Part shown: in pieces, positions 36,373 to 46,266 of the stretch
Numbering within the stretch: the stretch's first letter is position 1
Layout of the letters: every line of letters begins with the position of its first letter
DNA from: CAZOOK01 sp964581385
GTDB taxonomy: Bacteria; Pseudomonadota; Gammaproteobacteria; Nevskiales; Nevskiaceae
NCBI GenBank assembly: GCA_964581385.1
Contig: CAZOOK010000019.1
Coordinates: forward strand, 1 to 64,000
Direction: 5' to 3'
DNA length: 64,000 nt
Notes under the pieces: model-generated
Databases searched by the model: none
What the model was told of the DNA's origin: nothing
Seen by the model: the letters and a program-made list of their open reading frames with translations, nothing else
Translations under genes and position numbers: made by a program

Positions 36373-37779
36373 CTAGAGTCTGGCATGCGTGGTTTTTGCC
36401 GGTCTAAGCGCTTGCAGGCTGCAAAGTCCGGCGATTAGAGCAAGCCCGGCAGCGATAAGCGCGGGTGCTGAACCACTGCCAAGACCGCAAGCCAGCAGCG
36501 CTGCAACTGCGGTCGCGCCGAGAGTCTGCCCGACACCTCGGCTGGTGGAAAAGAGTGCCCCGGCCGCCGCCGCTCGTTCGACAGGCGCAGCGCCGAGGAC
36601 TTGTCGCGAGTTCGGTGAGAAGAACATGCCGATTCCGAACCCGCAGACGGCAACCCGCCACAAGACATCGAATTGGTCGGGAGCGGCCGGCAGGAATGCG
36701 AGGCAGATCATGCCCGCCGTTGCAATGGCCATGCCGATCGCGCCGAGCACACCCGCGGGATAACGATCGGACAACAGGCCGGAAACCGGAGCCACGATCA
36801 TGCTCATCATCGGTAAGGGAGCGAGAGCGGCACCCGCCGCGGCCGGCGTGAAGTGGAATTGCTGCTGGAGCTGGAAGGGCAAGGCCACCATCACGATCAT
36901 CATTCCGATATAGGCAACCGTGGATCCCAGACACGGCAGCGCGATGTTTTTCAGACGCAGCAGATCGATCGGCAACACCGGTCGCGACTGACCGTGTTGG
37001 TGTCGCACGAAGAAGAAGCCTAGAGCAACACCCAGCGCCACTAAGGCCACTGAAACAACTGGCGAGTCTCCGTGAACGCCACTCTCCAGGCCGCAGATCA
37101 CGAGCCCGAACGTTGCCGCGTACATCACCGCGCCGAGAACATCGTAGGGTTCGATCTTTCGCTTGTTCTCGGGCAGAGACTTGCGTCCTATCAGGACCGA
37201 GAAAACGGCGAACGGAACGACGATGGCAAACAGCCAGGGCCACGGCGCGACCGCGAGGATGGCACCGCCGATGCTGGGTGCGAACGATGCCGCGGTGGCG
37301 GCGATGACGGTGTTGAAGCTCAGGCCACGACCGAGGTTCGCCAGCGGGTAAATGGATCGGATCATCGCCGAGCTGACGCTCATCGCAGCCGCCGCGCCCA
37401 GCGCCTGGAACCCTCGCACCAGCACGAGAAACGGAAGGCTTTTAGCGAAGAAGCACAAAATGGTCGCTACGACGAAAACCATCTGCCCATACTGGTAGGT
37501 CGCACGATGGCCCAGGCGCTGGCTGAGCGAGGAGAAAGGCAGCAACGCCATCATCAGCACAAGCTGATAAATGGTGACAACGAGCACGGCTGCGGACGGC
37601 TGCACATGGAGATCCCGAGCAAGCGTCGGAAGCGCAACGTTGACGATCGTGCCGTCCACGGTGGTGAGGATGGTGCCGAGCGAAACCGCTACGACGGCGA
37701 CATATCGGCGCGGCCGGGGGAGGCCATCTGTGGAATCCTGGGACATGGCCGGCGCTTTGGCGCCCACGTCGGCGTTCAT
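36373..37779 (-). CDS. MFS transporter, DHA2-like (drug:H+ antiporter) type
   Basis: This 468-residue membrane protein has about 13-14 hydrophobic segments. TM1 carries TTVDGTIVNVALP (motif D1 of DHA2 pumps), and SFAPSIGGAIL in TM5 is motif C of antiporters. It most likely exports a hydrophobic compound or pathway intermediate through the inner membrane. AGGAGA lies seven bases before the ATG. It is monocistronic and convergent with the TonB-YfiR pair. No adjacent membrane-fusion or TolC gene is seen. Confidence 0.85.
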   Translation of the reverse strand: MNADVGAKAPAMSQDSTDGLPRPRRYVAVVAVSLGTILTTVDGTIVNVALPTLARDLHVQPSAAVLVVTIYQLVLMMALLPFSSLSQRLGHRATYQYGQMVFVVATILCFFAKSLPFLVLVRGFQALGAAAAMSVSSAMIRSIYPLANLGRGLSFNTVIAATAASFAPSIGGAILAVAPWPWLFAIVVPFAVFSVLIGRKSLPENKRKIEPYDVLGAVMYAATFGLVICGLESGVHGDSPVVSVALVALGVALGFFFVRHQHGQSRPVLPIDLLRLKNIALPCLGSTVAYIGMMIVMVALPFQLQQQFHFTPAAAGAALAPLPMMSMIVAPVSGLLSDRYPAGVLGAIGMAIATAGMICLAFLPAAPDQFDVLWRVAVCGFGIGMFFSPNSRQVLGAAPVERAAAAGALFSTSRGVGQTLGATAVAALLACGLGSGSAPALIAAGLALIAGLCSLQALRPAKTTHARL

Positions 37780-38198
37780 CGATATTCTCCTGCGCCTGGA
37801 AAGATCCGGCTTCTCGCGGCCTACTTTATGGTTTTATGTCCGTGCCGGTCATCACCGATGCACCGTCGACCGGCAGAAAGATAGCGAATTATCAGGAGCT
37901 GACTGTGCGACTCAATAGGTCAGCAGCCCGGCGATTCGCTCGGAGCTGCATATTTGCAGCATTTATCTTAGGGAAAGGCGCCATTCAACCAATGTCTGCT
38001 TAGCCCAAAGCGGCGAGTAGCGAGTGGCTTTGAAGTCTTCATATGGTGGCCATTCCGACGCAGCCATAACAAGCGCCGGCGCCATCTTTTCCGGTTCGGA
38101 GACGAATTGAGAAAATGCGGCTATCGGCGTCGCTACATTGCAACCCGTCAAGAAAGGGCCCAATAATCTGGACACTTAAAATAGGGGCGGGCACCACT
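37780..38198. other. Intergenic region between MFS and secreted-protein genes
   Basis: This divergent gap of about 419 bases has no convincing gene. A small hairpin gctgca-tatt-tgcagc occurs at 37945-37960, followed by an A/T-rich stretch. Promoters for both directions are expected here but not clearly seen. Confidence 0.45.
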
Positions 38199-39818
38199 TT
38201 GAACTACAAAAATCTGCGCATCGCTCTGCCCCCGATCGTCACCATCACGCTGGCGCTTAGCACATTGACGATCTCGGCGATCGCCGCGGCATCCTCGGTG
38301 ATCACTGTCACCGGCTCGGCGGGTTCCTTCGGTACGCTCGGCGCGACCACGCCAACGGACGTGAACGCGCCGCAGAGTGTATCGGTCTCGACGTCTTCGC
38401 CGGCAAGCTGGGGTTTTGGCGCGGGAGAAAGCGCGTGGTTTACGACACTCACTAACGAGCACGAATTGGCCATCGCCAATCTTCCGCAGTCGGGAAATCC
38501 GCTGGAACCAACCGCCGATCACATGGCTGTGTCGATGTGGAATCCGGCGGCGACGCCGCCATTCGTGAATTTTGTAATCCCGACTTCGACGGGCATGACG
38601 ACGGCGCTGCAGAAAGGCAGCACCCTGGTCGGCGGCGCGGACGTCGAGGACGTGCAGGACATCCCGGCGCGATTCGCTCGCCCCGAGCGCATCGCGTTCA
38701 CGTCGGCCGCTCCGTATTGGAACTGGGATCCTTTGGTTGTCGGCGAATACCCTACGCTGGGATTCCTCAAGCGCACGACCAAAGGCTGGCAATACGACCA
38801 GGCCACCTCAAAGACGGCAGAGCAAATCGCAGCCTCGACGAGGAACACCGCGTTGGCCGATAGCGCGTGCCCGGTTTCGGGATCGATTCGCGATTGCAAG
38901 GGTTTCACCGAAATCGCACTGCTGCCAGTCAGCAACGATCTGGTAGTCACGCAGTATTTTCCCAACTCGGGTCTGACTTCCGGCGGCATCGTCGTGCTGT
39001 CGCCGACCGGGGCCCTGCTGGCGCGTTATCAGTATCCGCAAGTCTCTGCGCCGGGAAACAGTACGCAACTATCGATTGCGCCGCGCGAAGTGAAATCCGA
39101 TCCCACCGGCACCCGTGGCAATGAGCGTTTCGTCGTCATTTTCGATACTTATTCACCGACCAAAGCACCTTTGCCGTTCGCGGCTCAGGAATTCGTATTC
39201 AACTCGCGCACCAAACAGATCACGCCAGGCACGATCGCGTTTCGCAGCGACCAGACCGGCAACTACGCTTTTTCGACGTCGCTCTATGACAGCAGCGGCA
39301 ATCTCTGGCTCGCGCAGCATGTGTCGGGCGCACTGAATGCGGGGCCGCTGCTGCGCTATACGCGCGCGGAACTCAATACCTGTGCACCCGGTACAAATTG
39401 GACGCAGAATTACGGACAAACCTGCGCGCCGCACGACAACATCGCAGAGAGCAAAAATCTCGGAGACTCTACGTCTCTCGACGAAGACACTGCGACGCAC
39501 GACATTCTCAATACGACGCTTGCGGGCTATCTACAAGTCATTGCTCCATCGGGATCCACCTATCAACAGAAGCTGGTTATAAACCTCGGTCTCGGTGTTC
39601 TCGTAAACCGTTTCAAGCTGTTGATCGGACCGCATAAGGGAACGGTCGATGCCACCAATCGGCTCTACTACATCCCGATCCAGGAAATGCAAAACGATGT
39701 GTCGAACAACAGCAGCGCCTGCGGATACGGGCATACCCCAGCAACTCCACCGTGCCCTCCGCCGCTTCTGAATCAGTGGCTTTATACCGTCGACCTATTT
39801 CAACTGCTGGGATCTTAG
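38199..39818 (+). CDS. Secreted protein of unknown function (about 539 aa)
   Basis: I do not recognise this protein. The N-terminus after TTG 38199 (NYKNLRIALPPIVTITLALSTLTISAIAAA) is a signal peptide; the frame could extend upstream to ATG 38115, but those codons would precede the signal awkwardly. The mature part is rich in Thr, Ser, Pro and aromatic residues with beta-propeller-like strands (ERFVVIFDTYS, NYAFSTSLYDSSGNLWLAQH). It has Cys pairs (DSACPVSGSIRDC, NTCAPGTNW...QTCAPH, SACGYGH...PPCPPP) that suggest disulfides. There is no lipobox or transmembrane anchor. It is probably periplasmic or extracellular and is flanked by unrelated transport genes. Confidence 0.65.
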   Translation: MNYKNLRIALPPIVTITLALSTLTISAIAAASSVITVTGSAGSFGTLGATTPTDVNAPQSVSVSTSSPASWGFGAGESAWFTTLTNEHELAIANLPQSGNPLEPTADHMAVSMWNPAATPPFVNFVIPTSTGMTTALQKGSTLVGGADVEDVQDIPARFARPERIAFTSAAPYWNWDPLVVGEYPTLGFLKRTTKGWQYDQATSKTAEQIAASTRNTALADSACPVSGSIRDCKGFTEIALLPVSNDLVVTQYFPNSGLTSGGIVVLSPTGALLARYQYPQVSAPGNSTQLSIAPREVKSDPTGTRGNERFVVIFDTYSPTKAPLPFAAQEFVFNSRTKQITPGTIAFRSDQTGNYAFSTSLYDSSGNLWLAQHVSGALNAGPLLRYTRAELNTCAPGTNWTQNYGQTCAPHDNIAESKNLGDSTSLDEDTATHDILNTTLAGYLQVIAPSGSTYQQKLVINLGLGVLVNRFKLLIGPHKGTVDATNRLYYIPIQEMQNDVSNNSSACGYGHTPATPPCPPPLLNQWLYTVDLFQLLGS

Positions 39819-39991
39819 GGAATACACTTTTTGGATCACTGACAATCGCCGTAATTGGCACGTCGCGCGCCGAATGACACGCTGCGCTGGAAAGGACTGA
39901 AGGTCGTTGAAGACTGGCGAGCGCCGCAATTAGGTGGGAACCACTGTATGACGACAGAGCTATCGTCACGCGCTAGGGGCGCGACGATCGG

Positions 39992-40783
39992 ATGAGTGTC
40001 CTATTTGGAATCAGGTTGTTTGCCGCGCCCGCATTGATTGGATTGGCTAGTCTGGCGGGCAAGCGTTGGGGTCCCAATGCAGCCGGATTCATCGGCGGAT
40101 TGCCGCTGGTGGGTGGTCCAGTCATCCTCGCATTGTGGCTTTCTCAGGGTGAAGAAGCTGCGGGAAAAGCTGCGTCAGCCGCACCGGTTGGTGTGTGGGC
40201 GACGATGATCTATCTGCTGGTCGTCGGTTACGCCAGTGCGCGTTGGCGTTGGTACTTCGCAATACCGTTGGGATGGATCTGTTACCTGGCGGCGCAATGG
40301 ACTTTGCACGAAGCAGGTTTTGCCATGTCCCAAAAATTGGGTCTGGCTGTGCTTCCGGGGCTGTGGCTGGCCGCAACCCGATGGTTGCCAAAACCCGCTG
40401 CTGCGACAGGACCCGCGCATTTGCCAAATATTGAATTGGGCGCTCGGATGTGCGCCGCCGTCGCTTTGGTATTTTCGCTCACTGCCGTGTCATCCAGGAT
40501 CGGGCCCGACTTAACCGGCATGCTGTCCGGCGCACCGGTTGCGGCGACGGTTATACCGGCCTTCACGCTGGCAAACGCAGGCCGCGATGCCTTGCTGATC
40601 GCGCTTCGCGGATTCCTCACTGGACTGGCTGGCTTCGCAGTATTCTTTTTGGTGATGGGGGACGGCATTCAATCGCTCGGCGTGCTCGTGCTGATACCCG
40701 CAATCATCATGGCAGTTGTCGCTGCCTTGATATTAAGAGCTCTAATCTGGCGTTCGCTTGTTGCGCGCAATCACGTGGCATAG
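39992..40783 (+). CDS. Integral membrane protein with an internal duplication
   Basis: This 263-residue protein is almost entirely hydrophobic, with about eight predicted membrane helices. It has an internal repeat: residues 25-53 (RWGPNAAGFIGGLP...) and 169-197 (RIGPDLTGMLSGAP...) align over 29 positions with no gaps, sharing R-x-G-P-x3-G-x3-G-x-P and a final Gly. The two halves therefore arose by duplication, as in many transporters. The pattern resembles GlpM-like small membrane proteins. I cannot name a substrate. The gene is convergent with the GMC oxidoreductase. Confidence 0.65.
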   Translation: MSVLFGIRLFAAPALIGLASLAGKRWGPNAAGFIGGLPLVGGPVILALWLSQGEEAAGKAASAAPVGVWATMIYLLVVGYASARWRWYFAIPLGWICYLAAQWTLHEAGFAMSQKLGLAVLPGLWLAATRWLPKPAAATGPAHLPNIELGARMCAAVALVFSLTAVSSRIGPDLTGMLSGAPVAATVIPAFTLANAGRDALLIALRGFLTGLAGFAVFFLVMGDGIQSLGVLVLIPAIIMAVVAALILRALIWRSLVARNHVA

Positions 40784-40823
40784 CGAAAAAGGCATTCCGG
40801 ATTGAACGTGGCGGAATAGCTCC

Positions 40824-42518
40824 CTATGCGAACTCATTCTCTCTATGGGTTTGCGGCAATGGGCCAGCATCGATTGGGTTGCTTGAAATCCGTGTGACCG
40901 ATGCGCTGTGCCGATCCGCGCGAATCATCTCCGCTCCTTTTTCGGCGATCATGATCGTAGGCGTGTTGGTATTGCCCGACGTGATGGTCGGCATGATCGA
41001 CGCATCGACGACGCGCAATCCGCTCAAGCCCCGGACTCGCAGGCGCTGGTCGACCACGGTGTTGGGATCGTCCGCGCCACCCATCTTGCAGGTGCCGACG
41101 GGATGGAAGATGGTGGTACCCACGATGCCAGCGGCGACGGCGAGTTCGTCGTCGGTCTGATATTTCGGTCCGGGCAGAAACTCCTTGGGTTGGAAAGGCG
41201 CGAGCGCCGGCATGGAAACAATGCGCCGCGTCAGCCGCAAAGCTTCAGCCGCGATCTTGCGATCTTCGTCCGTCGACAGATAGCGCGGCGCGATGCGCGG
41301 GGCGTCCGCTGGGTTGCGCGACATGATTTCGACGGATCCGCGCGAAGTCGGGCGGAGATTGCAAACACTGGCGGTGAAGGCCGGGAAGCTGTGCAGTGGA
41401 TCGCCGAACTTATCGAGCGAAAGAGGTTGAACGTGGTATTGCAGATTCGGTGTTGCCTGGGATTCGTCGGATTTGGTGAACGCGCCCAGTTGGCTCGGCG
41501 CCATGCTCAGCGGCCCGCCACGGCGCCAAGCGTATTCCATCCCCATCCACAATTGTCCCCAGCGACTGTTGGCGAGCTTGTTGAGCGAACGTATGCCCTC
41601 GATCTGGTAGATCGCGCGCAGTTGCAGATGATCCTGCAGATTGCCGCCGACGCCGGGCAGGTGGTGGGTTGAATCGAACCCGAAGGCACTGAGTTGGTGG
41701 GCGTTGCCGATTCCCGATCGCTGCAGAATCGCGGGCGAACCGATGGAACCTGCAGCAAGGAGCGTTTCGATGCGAGCGGACGCATGTAGCGACTCGCCGC
41801 CGAGCGAAAATTCGATACCGGTGACGTGTGATCCCTCGAAACTCAGACGATCGACGAGCGCGCCGGTGACGATGTGCAGATTGGGTCGCTTGAGCGCCGG
41901 TCGCAGAAACGCCTTGACCGCATTCCAGCGCACGCCGCGCCGCTGCGTAACTTCGAATTTGCCGGAGCCGGTGTTGTCTCCGGTGTTGAAATCGGTGGTG
42001 CGCGGAATGCCGGCCTGTTCCGCCGCATCGGCGAAGCGGTCGAGAATGTCCCAGCGCAGACGTTGTTCCTCCACGCGCAGCTCGCCGTCACGACCGTGAT
42101 GGGCATCGCCGCCGCGCCAGTGGTCTTCGCTGCGCTTGAACAGTGGCAATACCTGTTCCCAGCTCCACGAGACGTCGCCGGTCAGGCTGGCCCATTCGTC
42201 GTAATCGCGTGTCTGCCCGCGCATATAGATCATGGCGTTGATCGAGGAGCAGCCGCCGAGCACACGCCCGCGTGAATAAAGGATCGAGCGTTTGCCGAGA
42301 CCTTCTTCGGGCTGGGTTTGATAACACCAGTCCGTGCGCGGGTTGCCGATGCAATACAGGTAGCCCACTGGAATGTGGACCCAGATCCAGTTGTCCTTGC
42401 CGCCCGCTTCGAGCAGAAGAACCGAGACATCCGGATCTTGTGAAAGGCGATTGGCAAGCACGCAACCCGCCGTGCCGCCGCCGACAATGACGTAGTCGAA
42501 GCTGCCAAAGTGTTTCAT
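40824..42518 (-). CDS. GMC-family FAD oxidoreductase (alcohol/choline dehydrogenase-like)
   Basis: This GMC protein of about 564 residues has GGGTAGCVLANRLS (FAD), then EAGG, then RGRVLGGCSSINAMIYMRG (GMC signature 1). AAGSIGSPAILQRSGIG is signature 2, and the C-terminal active-site His/Asn region is FHPVGTCKMG and SGNTNTPTIMIAEKGAEMI. ATG 42518 begins just before the FAD strand; GTG 42533 is an alternative. It would oxidise a primary or secondary alcohol of the substrate. It lies downstream of the AKR gene at 42591 in the same orientation and is probably in one operon with it. Confidence 0.87.
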   Translation of the reverse strand: MKHFGSFDYVIVGGGTAGCVLANRLSQDPDVSVLLLEAGGKDNWIWVHIPVGYLYCIGNPRTDWCYQTQPEEGLGKRSILYSRGRVLGGCSSINAMIYMRGQTRDYDEWASLTGDVSWSWEQVLPLFKRSEDHWRGGDAHHGRDGELRVEEQRLRWDILDRFADAAEQAGIPRTTDFNTGDNTGSGKFEVTQRRGVRWNAVKAFLRPALKRPNLHIVTGALVDRLSFEGSHVTGIEFSLGGESLHASARIETLLAAGSIGSPAILQRSGIGNAHQLSAFGFDSTHHLPGVGGNLQDHLQLRAIYQIEGIRSLNKLANSRWGQLWMGMEYAWRRGGPLSMAPSQLGAFTKSDESQATPNLQYHVQPLSLDKFGDPLHSFPAFTASVCNLRPTSRGSVEIMSRNPADAPRIAPRYLSTDEDRKIAAEALRLTRRIVSMPALAPFQPKEFLPGPKYQTDDELAVAAGIVGTTIFHPVGTCKMGGADDPNTVVDQRLRVRGLSGLRVVDASIMPTITSGNTNTPTIMIAEKGAEMIRADRHSASVTRISSNPIDAGPLPQTHRENEFA

Positions 42519-42590
42519 CGATCTGTCGTCCACGTCAGTGCGCGCTGCACCAGTCTCGTCTCTATAGCACCATATGCTGAGCCCTGAAGG

Positions 42591-43631
42591 TCACGCGCTC
42601 TGGAGATATTGCTGCCTCATGGTGCGAGCAGCCGCAATGACGCTGACGCCGTAATCGGTTGTCGGTGCGCTGAGCTTGTCGAGCCGCTCGATTTCCTGTG
42701 GTGAAAGAGTAAGACCGCTCGCCCGCAGATTGGCTGCAACCTGTTCCGGCTTGGTCGCACCGAAGACAATGCTGGTCGCGGCTTTTTCATGAAGCAGGAA
42801 GGCGAGTGCGATCTCGGCCGGCGTAACCTGGTGTACCTGTGCGATCTCGCGCAATGCGTCGACAATGTCATGGACTTTGTTCTTGTCGAGGAGTGGTGAG
42901 ATTTTGCCGCCGAAGCGACCTGGCTGATCCGACGAGCCATCACGTTTGTATTTGCCGGTGAGGATACCGCTCAGCAGCGGACCCCAGGCCATGATGCCGA
43001 CACCTTCCGAGCGTGCCAGCGGTACGATTTCGCGCTCGATCTCGCGCGCTGCGATCGACCAGTTGCACTGCACGACTTCCAAGCGTGCCAGCCCTTCGTA
43101 CTGGGAAATGCCGAGTGTCTTCATGATTTCCCAGGCCGCGAAGTTGGCACAGCCGACATAGCGCACCTTGCCCGCGCGCACGAGGTCGTCGAATGCGCGC
43201 AAGGTTTCTTCCAGTGGCGTTGTCGGATCGAACATGTGCAGGAGATACACATCGATGTAATCCGTCCCCAGCCGCTTCAGGCTGCTTTCGCAGGCGTGCA
43301 TCAGGTGAGCGCGCGAGCCGCCTACGTTGTTGGGCCCCGCTCCCATCGGCATGCCGCCCTTGGTACAAATGACGACGTTCGAGCGCTCAACTTTTAAGTT
43401 CTTGAGGGCTTGGCCCACGCAGACTTCGGACTGACCGTTCGAATAACCATCGGCGGTGTCGATGAAATTGACCCCGCCTTCGAGTGCGCGGCCCACCACG
43501 CCGTCGACCGCCTTTTGGCCGAGGCCGCCCAATTCCTTCCAGAACTCCAGATCGGCGCCTCCAAACATATTGGTGCCGAGACACAGCTCGGAGACAAGCA
43601 GGCCCGAGCGGCCAAGTTTGCGATAACGCAT
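42591..43631 (-). CDS. Aldo/keto reductase (346 aa)
   Basis: This AKR begins MRYRKLGRSGLLVSELCLGT and carries NFIDTADGY (Asp/Tyr), VICTKGG (Lys) and YLLHMFDP (His), with cofactor contacts in SIVFGATK. ATG 43631 has AAGGA six bases upstream. It resembles YghZ/Kv-beta-type and AKR12/14-like enzymes and is NADPH-dependent. It is the first gene of a minus-strand unit with the GMC oxidoreductase and divergent from the molybdopterin oxidoreductase. The substrate is probably a ring ketone or aldehyde. Confidence 0.87.
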   Translation of the reverse strand: MRYRKLGRSGLLVSELCLGTNMFGGADLEFWKELGGLGQKAVDGVVGRALEGGVNFIDTADGYSNGQSEVCVGQALKNLKVERSNVVICTKGGMPMGAGPNNVGGSRAHLMHACESSLKRLGTDYIDVYLLHMFDPTTPLEETLRAFDDLVRAGKVRYVGCANFAAWEIMKTLGISQYEGLARLEVVQCNWSIAAREIEREIVPLARSEGVGIMAWGPLLSGILTGKYKRDGSSDQPGRFGGKISPLLDKNKVHDIVDALREIAQVHQVTPAEIALAFLLHEKAATSIVFGATKPEQVAANLRASGLTLSPQEIERLDKLSAPTTDYGVSVIAAARTMRQQYLQSA

Positions 43632-43816
43632 GGGGTTCCTTCGCACGTTAATGGTTTGACCCGAACATTATGATTGCTGTGAGCGACTCGCAAGTGGCGG
43701 GTGGCGGATTCGTCGGGCCTACCGTCGAGAAGGCCGTTTGCATGGCGTAGGATGAAAGGGCTCCGTCGACGACGATCGAGCTGAAATCCCAGCAGTAACC
43801 AGAAAGAGGAAATGTT

Positions 43817-46051
43817 GTGCCGCACAAAGTGAAATCGTTCTGTCGCAACTGCGGCGCCTTATGCTCGATGGAACTGACGGTTGAAGGCGGCAAGATCCTT
43901 GGCGTCTCGGGCGACGGTACGGCCTCGCCGTATGGGGGCTACATGTGCGCCAAGGGACGCGCCAGCGTGGATTTCCACAACGGCGCCGAGAACCGGCTGC
44001 TCAGCAGCGTGAAGCGTGATGCGTCCGGCCAATTCGTCGAGCTACCTGCGGCGCAAGCGATGGACGAAATCGCGGCAAAGCTCATGACTCTCATCGCTGA
44101 GCATGGCCCGCGCTCGGTGGCATTCTTCCACGGCACCGGCGCGTATCGCAGCGTGCTGGGCGGGCTTATGGAACGAGCTTTCGCGTCAGAAATCGGTTCA
44201 CCGAATTTCTTTTCGACGATGACCGTCGACCAATCCGCCAAGTGGGTCACATCCGGTCGCATGGGCGTGATGGCCAGCGGTAAGCCCAGCACGCGGGACA
44301 TCGATCTTGCCGTCATCGTCGGCAATAACCCGCTGGTCAGCCACCAGACTTATCCGTTCGGAGCTGGCGAGAGCGGCGCACCCGGCAAATCATTTGCCGA
44401 AGCCAAGGCGCGCGGCGCGCGCATCATCGTCGTCGATCCGCGCCGCACCGAGACCGCACGTTACGCCGACCTCCTGATTCAACCACTGCCGGGCCACGAT
44501 GCTGCGCTTTTCGCTGCCATCGCCCACATTCTGCTGCGCGACGGCACTTACAACAAAGTGTTCTGCGAGCGCTTTGTCACGCAGATGGAGGCATTGCGGG
44601 AAGCGGTCGCTCCGTTCACGCCAGAGCGTGTGGCGCAACGCGCGGATGTACCGGTCGCGCAAATAGAGCTCGCTGCGAAATGGTTGGGTGAGGCCAAGCG
44701 CCCCTTCGTCGGCAGCGGCACCGGGCCGTCGATGTCCGCGCACTCCAATCTCAATGACCACATGATCGAGACGGTCAATGCATTGGTCGGCGGCTACCGA
44801 CGCGCGGGCGACCTCGTGCGCAATCCGAGCACGCTCAAGCCACGCGTCATCTTCGAGACCGTGGTGCCTGCCGGGCGCAGTTGGGAAAACGGCGTGAAGT
44901 GCAGGACGGCCGACATCGGCGCCCTGTTCGGCGAGTTTCCGACTGCGCTGCTGCCGCAAGAGATATTGGCGCCTGGGCCGGACAAGATCCGCGCGCTCAT
45001 CGTCTTCGGCGGCAATCCGGTGATGGCGCTGGGCGATCCGGATCGCGCCGTGCCCGCATTCAGGGATCTTGAATTGCTCGTCTCGCTCGATGCGCGCATG
45101 AACGAAACCGCGCAGCTCGGGCACTACGTGATTGCCACTACGCAGCATTTCGAACGGCATGATCTCAGCATTCCGGGCGACAGCCTGTACCCGGAAGCCT
45201 TCGCGCAATACGCGTCGCCTATCGTGCCCAAGCCGGCCGCAATGATCGACGATTGGGAATTCTTCTGGGGCGTCGCGTCGCGGATGAAAATCCAGCTCTC
45301 GCTCAAGTATTGGAACTATGGTTTGAACTACGGCACCATCCCCGGCGGACTTGAGCTGGATCTGGAGCGTGCACCGGATCCAGAAGAATTGATCCGCCAT
45401 CTTTGCGAGCATGGCCACGTGTCGTTTGAAGAACTGTGCGCAAACCCGAGTGGAGTCCGACCCAATCGGCCGCCTCAGTATGTGCAGCCTGTAAATGACA
45501 ACGGTGCGCGACTCCAACTATGTCCGCCGGACGCAGCGGCGGAGCTGCAATCGGTATCGAAGGAAACGCCAGATGTTCGCTTCAAATACAGCCTCACCTG
45601 TCGCCGCATTCTGGAAGCGATGAACAGCGCGTATCGGGATGCGCCGAGAACCGCCACGAAATATCCGGTCAACTGGGCCTATATGAACCCGGAGGACATG
45701 GAAGACGAGCGTATTGAAGAAAACGCGCTCATCGAAATCCGATCCGAAGTGGGCCACATCCTGGGCCTCGCGAAGGCAGACAGTGGGTTGCGCCGCGGCG
45801 TTCTTTCCATGACGCACCTCTACGGCTCTCTTGATCCTTCCACTGATCCGATGAAGCAACGCGGCAGCTATACCGGCCGGCTGACTTCGCTTCAACAATA
45901 TCTGGAGCCGATCAACTTCATGCCGCGCTTCTCGGGCATTCCGATCAATGTGCGAGCGACAACGGCTTTTCATCTCGTGGCTGACCCGCCTGGCGACATC
46001 TTTGTGGAGAGTCGTAAGGTTGGTTCTCCGCAGAGACGAAAAGATCCATGA
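43817..46051 (+). CDS. Molybdopterin oxidoreductase, DMSO-reductase family, stand-alone
   Basis: This 744-residue protein has an N-terminal [4Fe-4S] motif C9-x2-C12-x3-C16...C44, then MGD-binding segments (VIVGNNPLVSH, IVVDPRRTETARYADL, LIVFGGNPVMALGDP). Its C-terminal cap domain ends in FNVR-like 'IPINVRATTAFHLV'. At the usual Mo-ligand position the sequence is STMTVDQSAK, with no Cys or Sec; Ser or Asp138 could serve. There is no Tat signal, so it is cytoplasmic. No iron-sulfur or membrane subunit is adjacent. GTG start with AGAGGAAA upstream. It may hydroxylate, or oxidise or reduce, a pathway intermediate. Confidence 0.83.
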   Translation: MPHKVKSFCRNCGALCSMELTVEGGKILGVSGDGTASPYGGYMCAKGRASVDFHNGAENRLLSSVKRDASGQFVELPAAQAMDEIAAKLMTLIAEHGPRSVAFFHGTGAYRSVLGGLMERAFASEIGSPNFFSTMTVDQSAKWVTSGRMGVMASGKPSTRDIDLAVIVGNNPLVSHQTYPFGAGESGAPGKSFAEAKARGARIIVVDPRRTETARYADLLIQPLPGHDAALFAAIAHILLRDGTYNKVFCERFVTQMEALREAVAPFTPERVAQRADVPVAQIELAAKWLGEAKRPFVGSGTGPSMSAHSNLNDHMIETVNALVGGYRRAGDLVRNPSTLKPRVIFETVVPAGRSWENGVKCRTADIGALFGEFPTALLPQEILAPGPDKIRALIVFGGNPVMALGDPDRAVPAFRDLELLVSLDARMNETAQLGHYVIATTQHFERHDLSIPGDSLYPEAFAQYASPIVPKPAAMIDDWEFFWGVASRMKIQLSLKYWNYGLNYGTIPGGLELDLERAPDPEELIRHLCEHGHVSFEELCANPSGVRPNRPPQYVQPVNDNGARLQLCPPDAAAELQSVSKETPDVRFKYSLTCRRILEAMNSAYRDAPRTATKYPVNWAYMNPEDMEDERIEENALIEIRSEVGHILGLAKADSGLRRGVLSMTHLYGSLDPSTDPMKQRGSYTGRLTSLQQYLEPINFMPRFSGIPINVRATTAFHLVADPPGDIFVESRKVGSPQRRKDP

Positions 46052-46266
46052 TGAATTCGCATTGCTTCCGATCAAGAGCGCTGCAGCTGATTTGGGTGGG
46101 CGCGTGTAATGTCGAGGTTGATGGCGATGAATGGAATGTTTAATGTTGAAACCTGCGAGTTTGGCCAAACAAACTCGGCAACAGCCCATATATCTAGAAT
46201 TGGATCAGGATCCATAGTCATGAAGTCGACTCATCACTACGTTTGGAAGCGGCAAGGCCGCGCATC

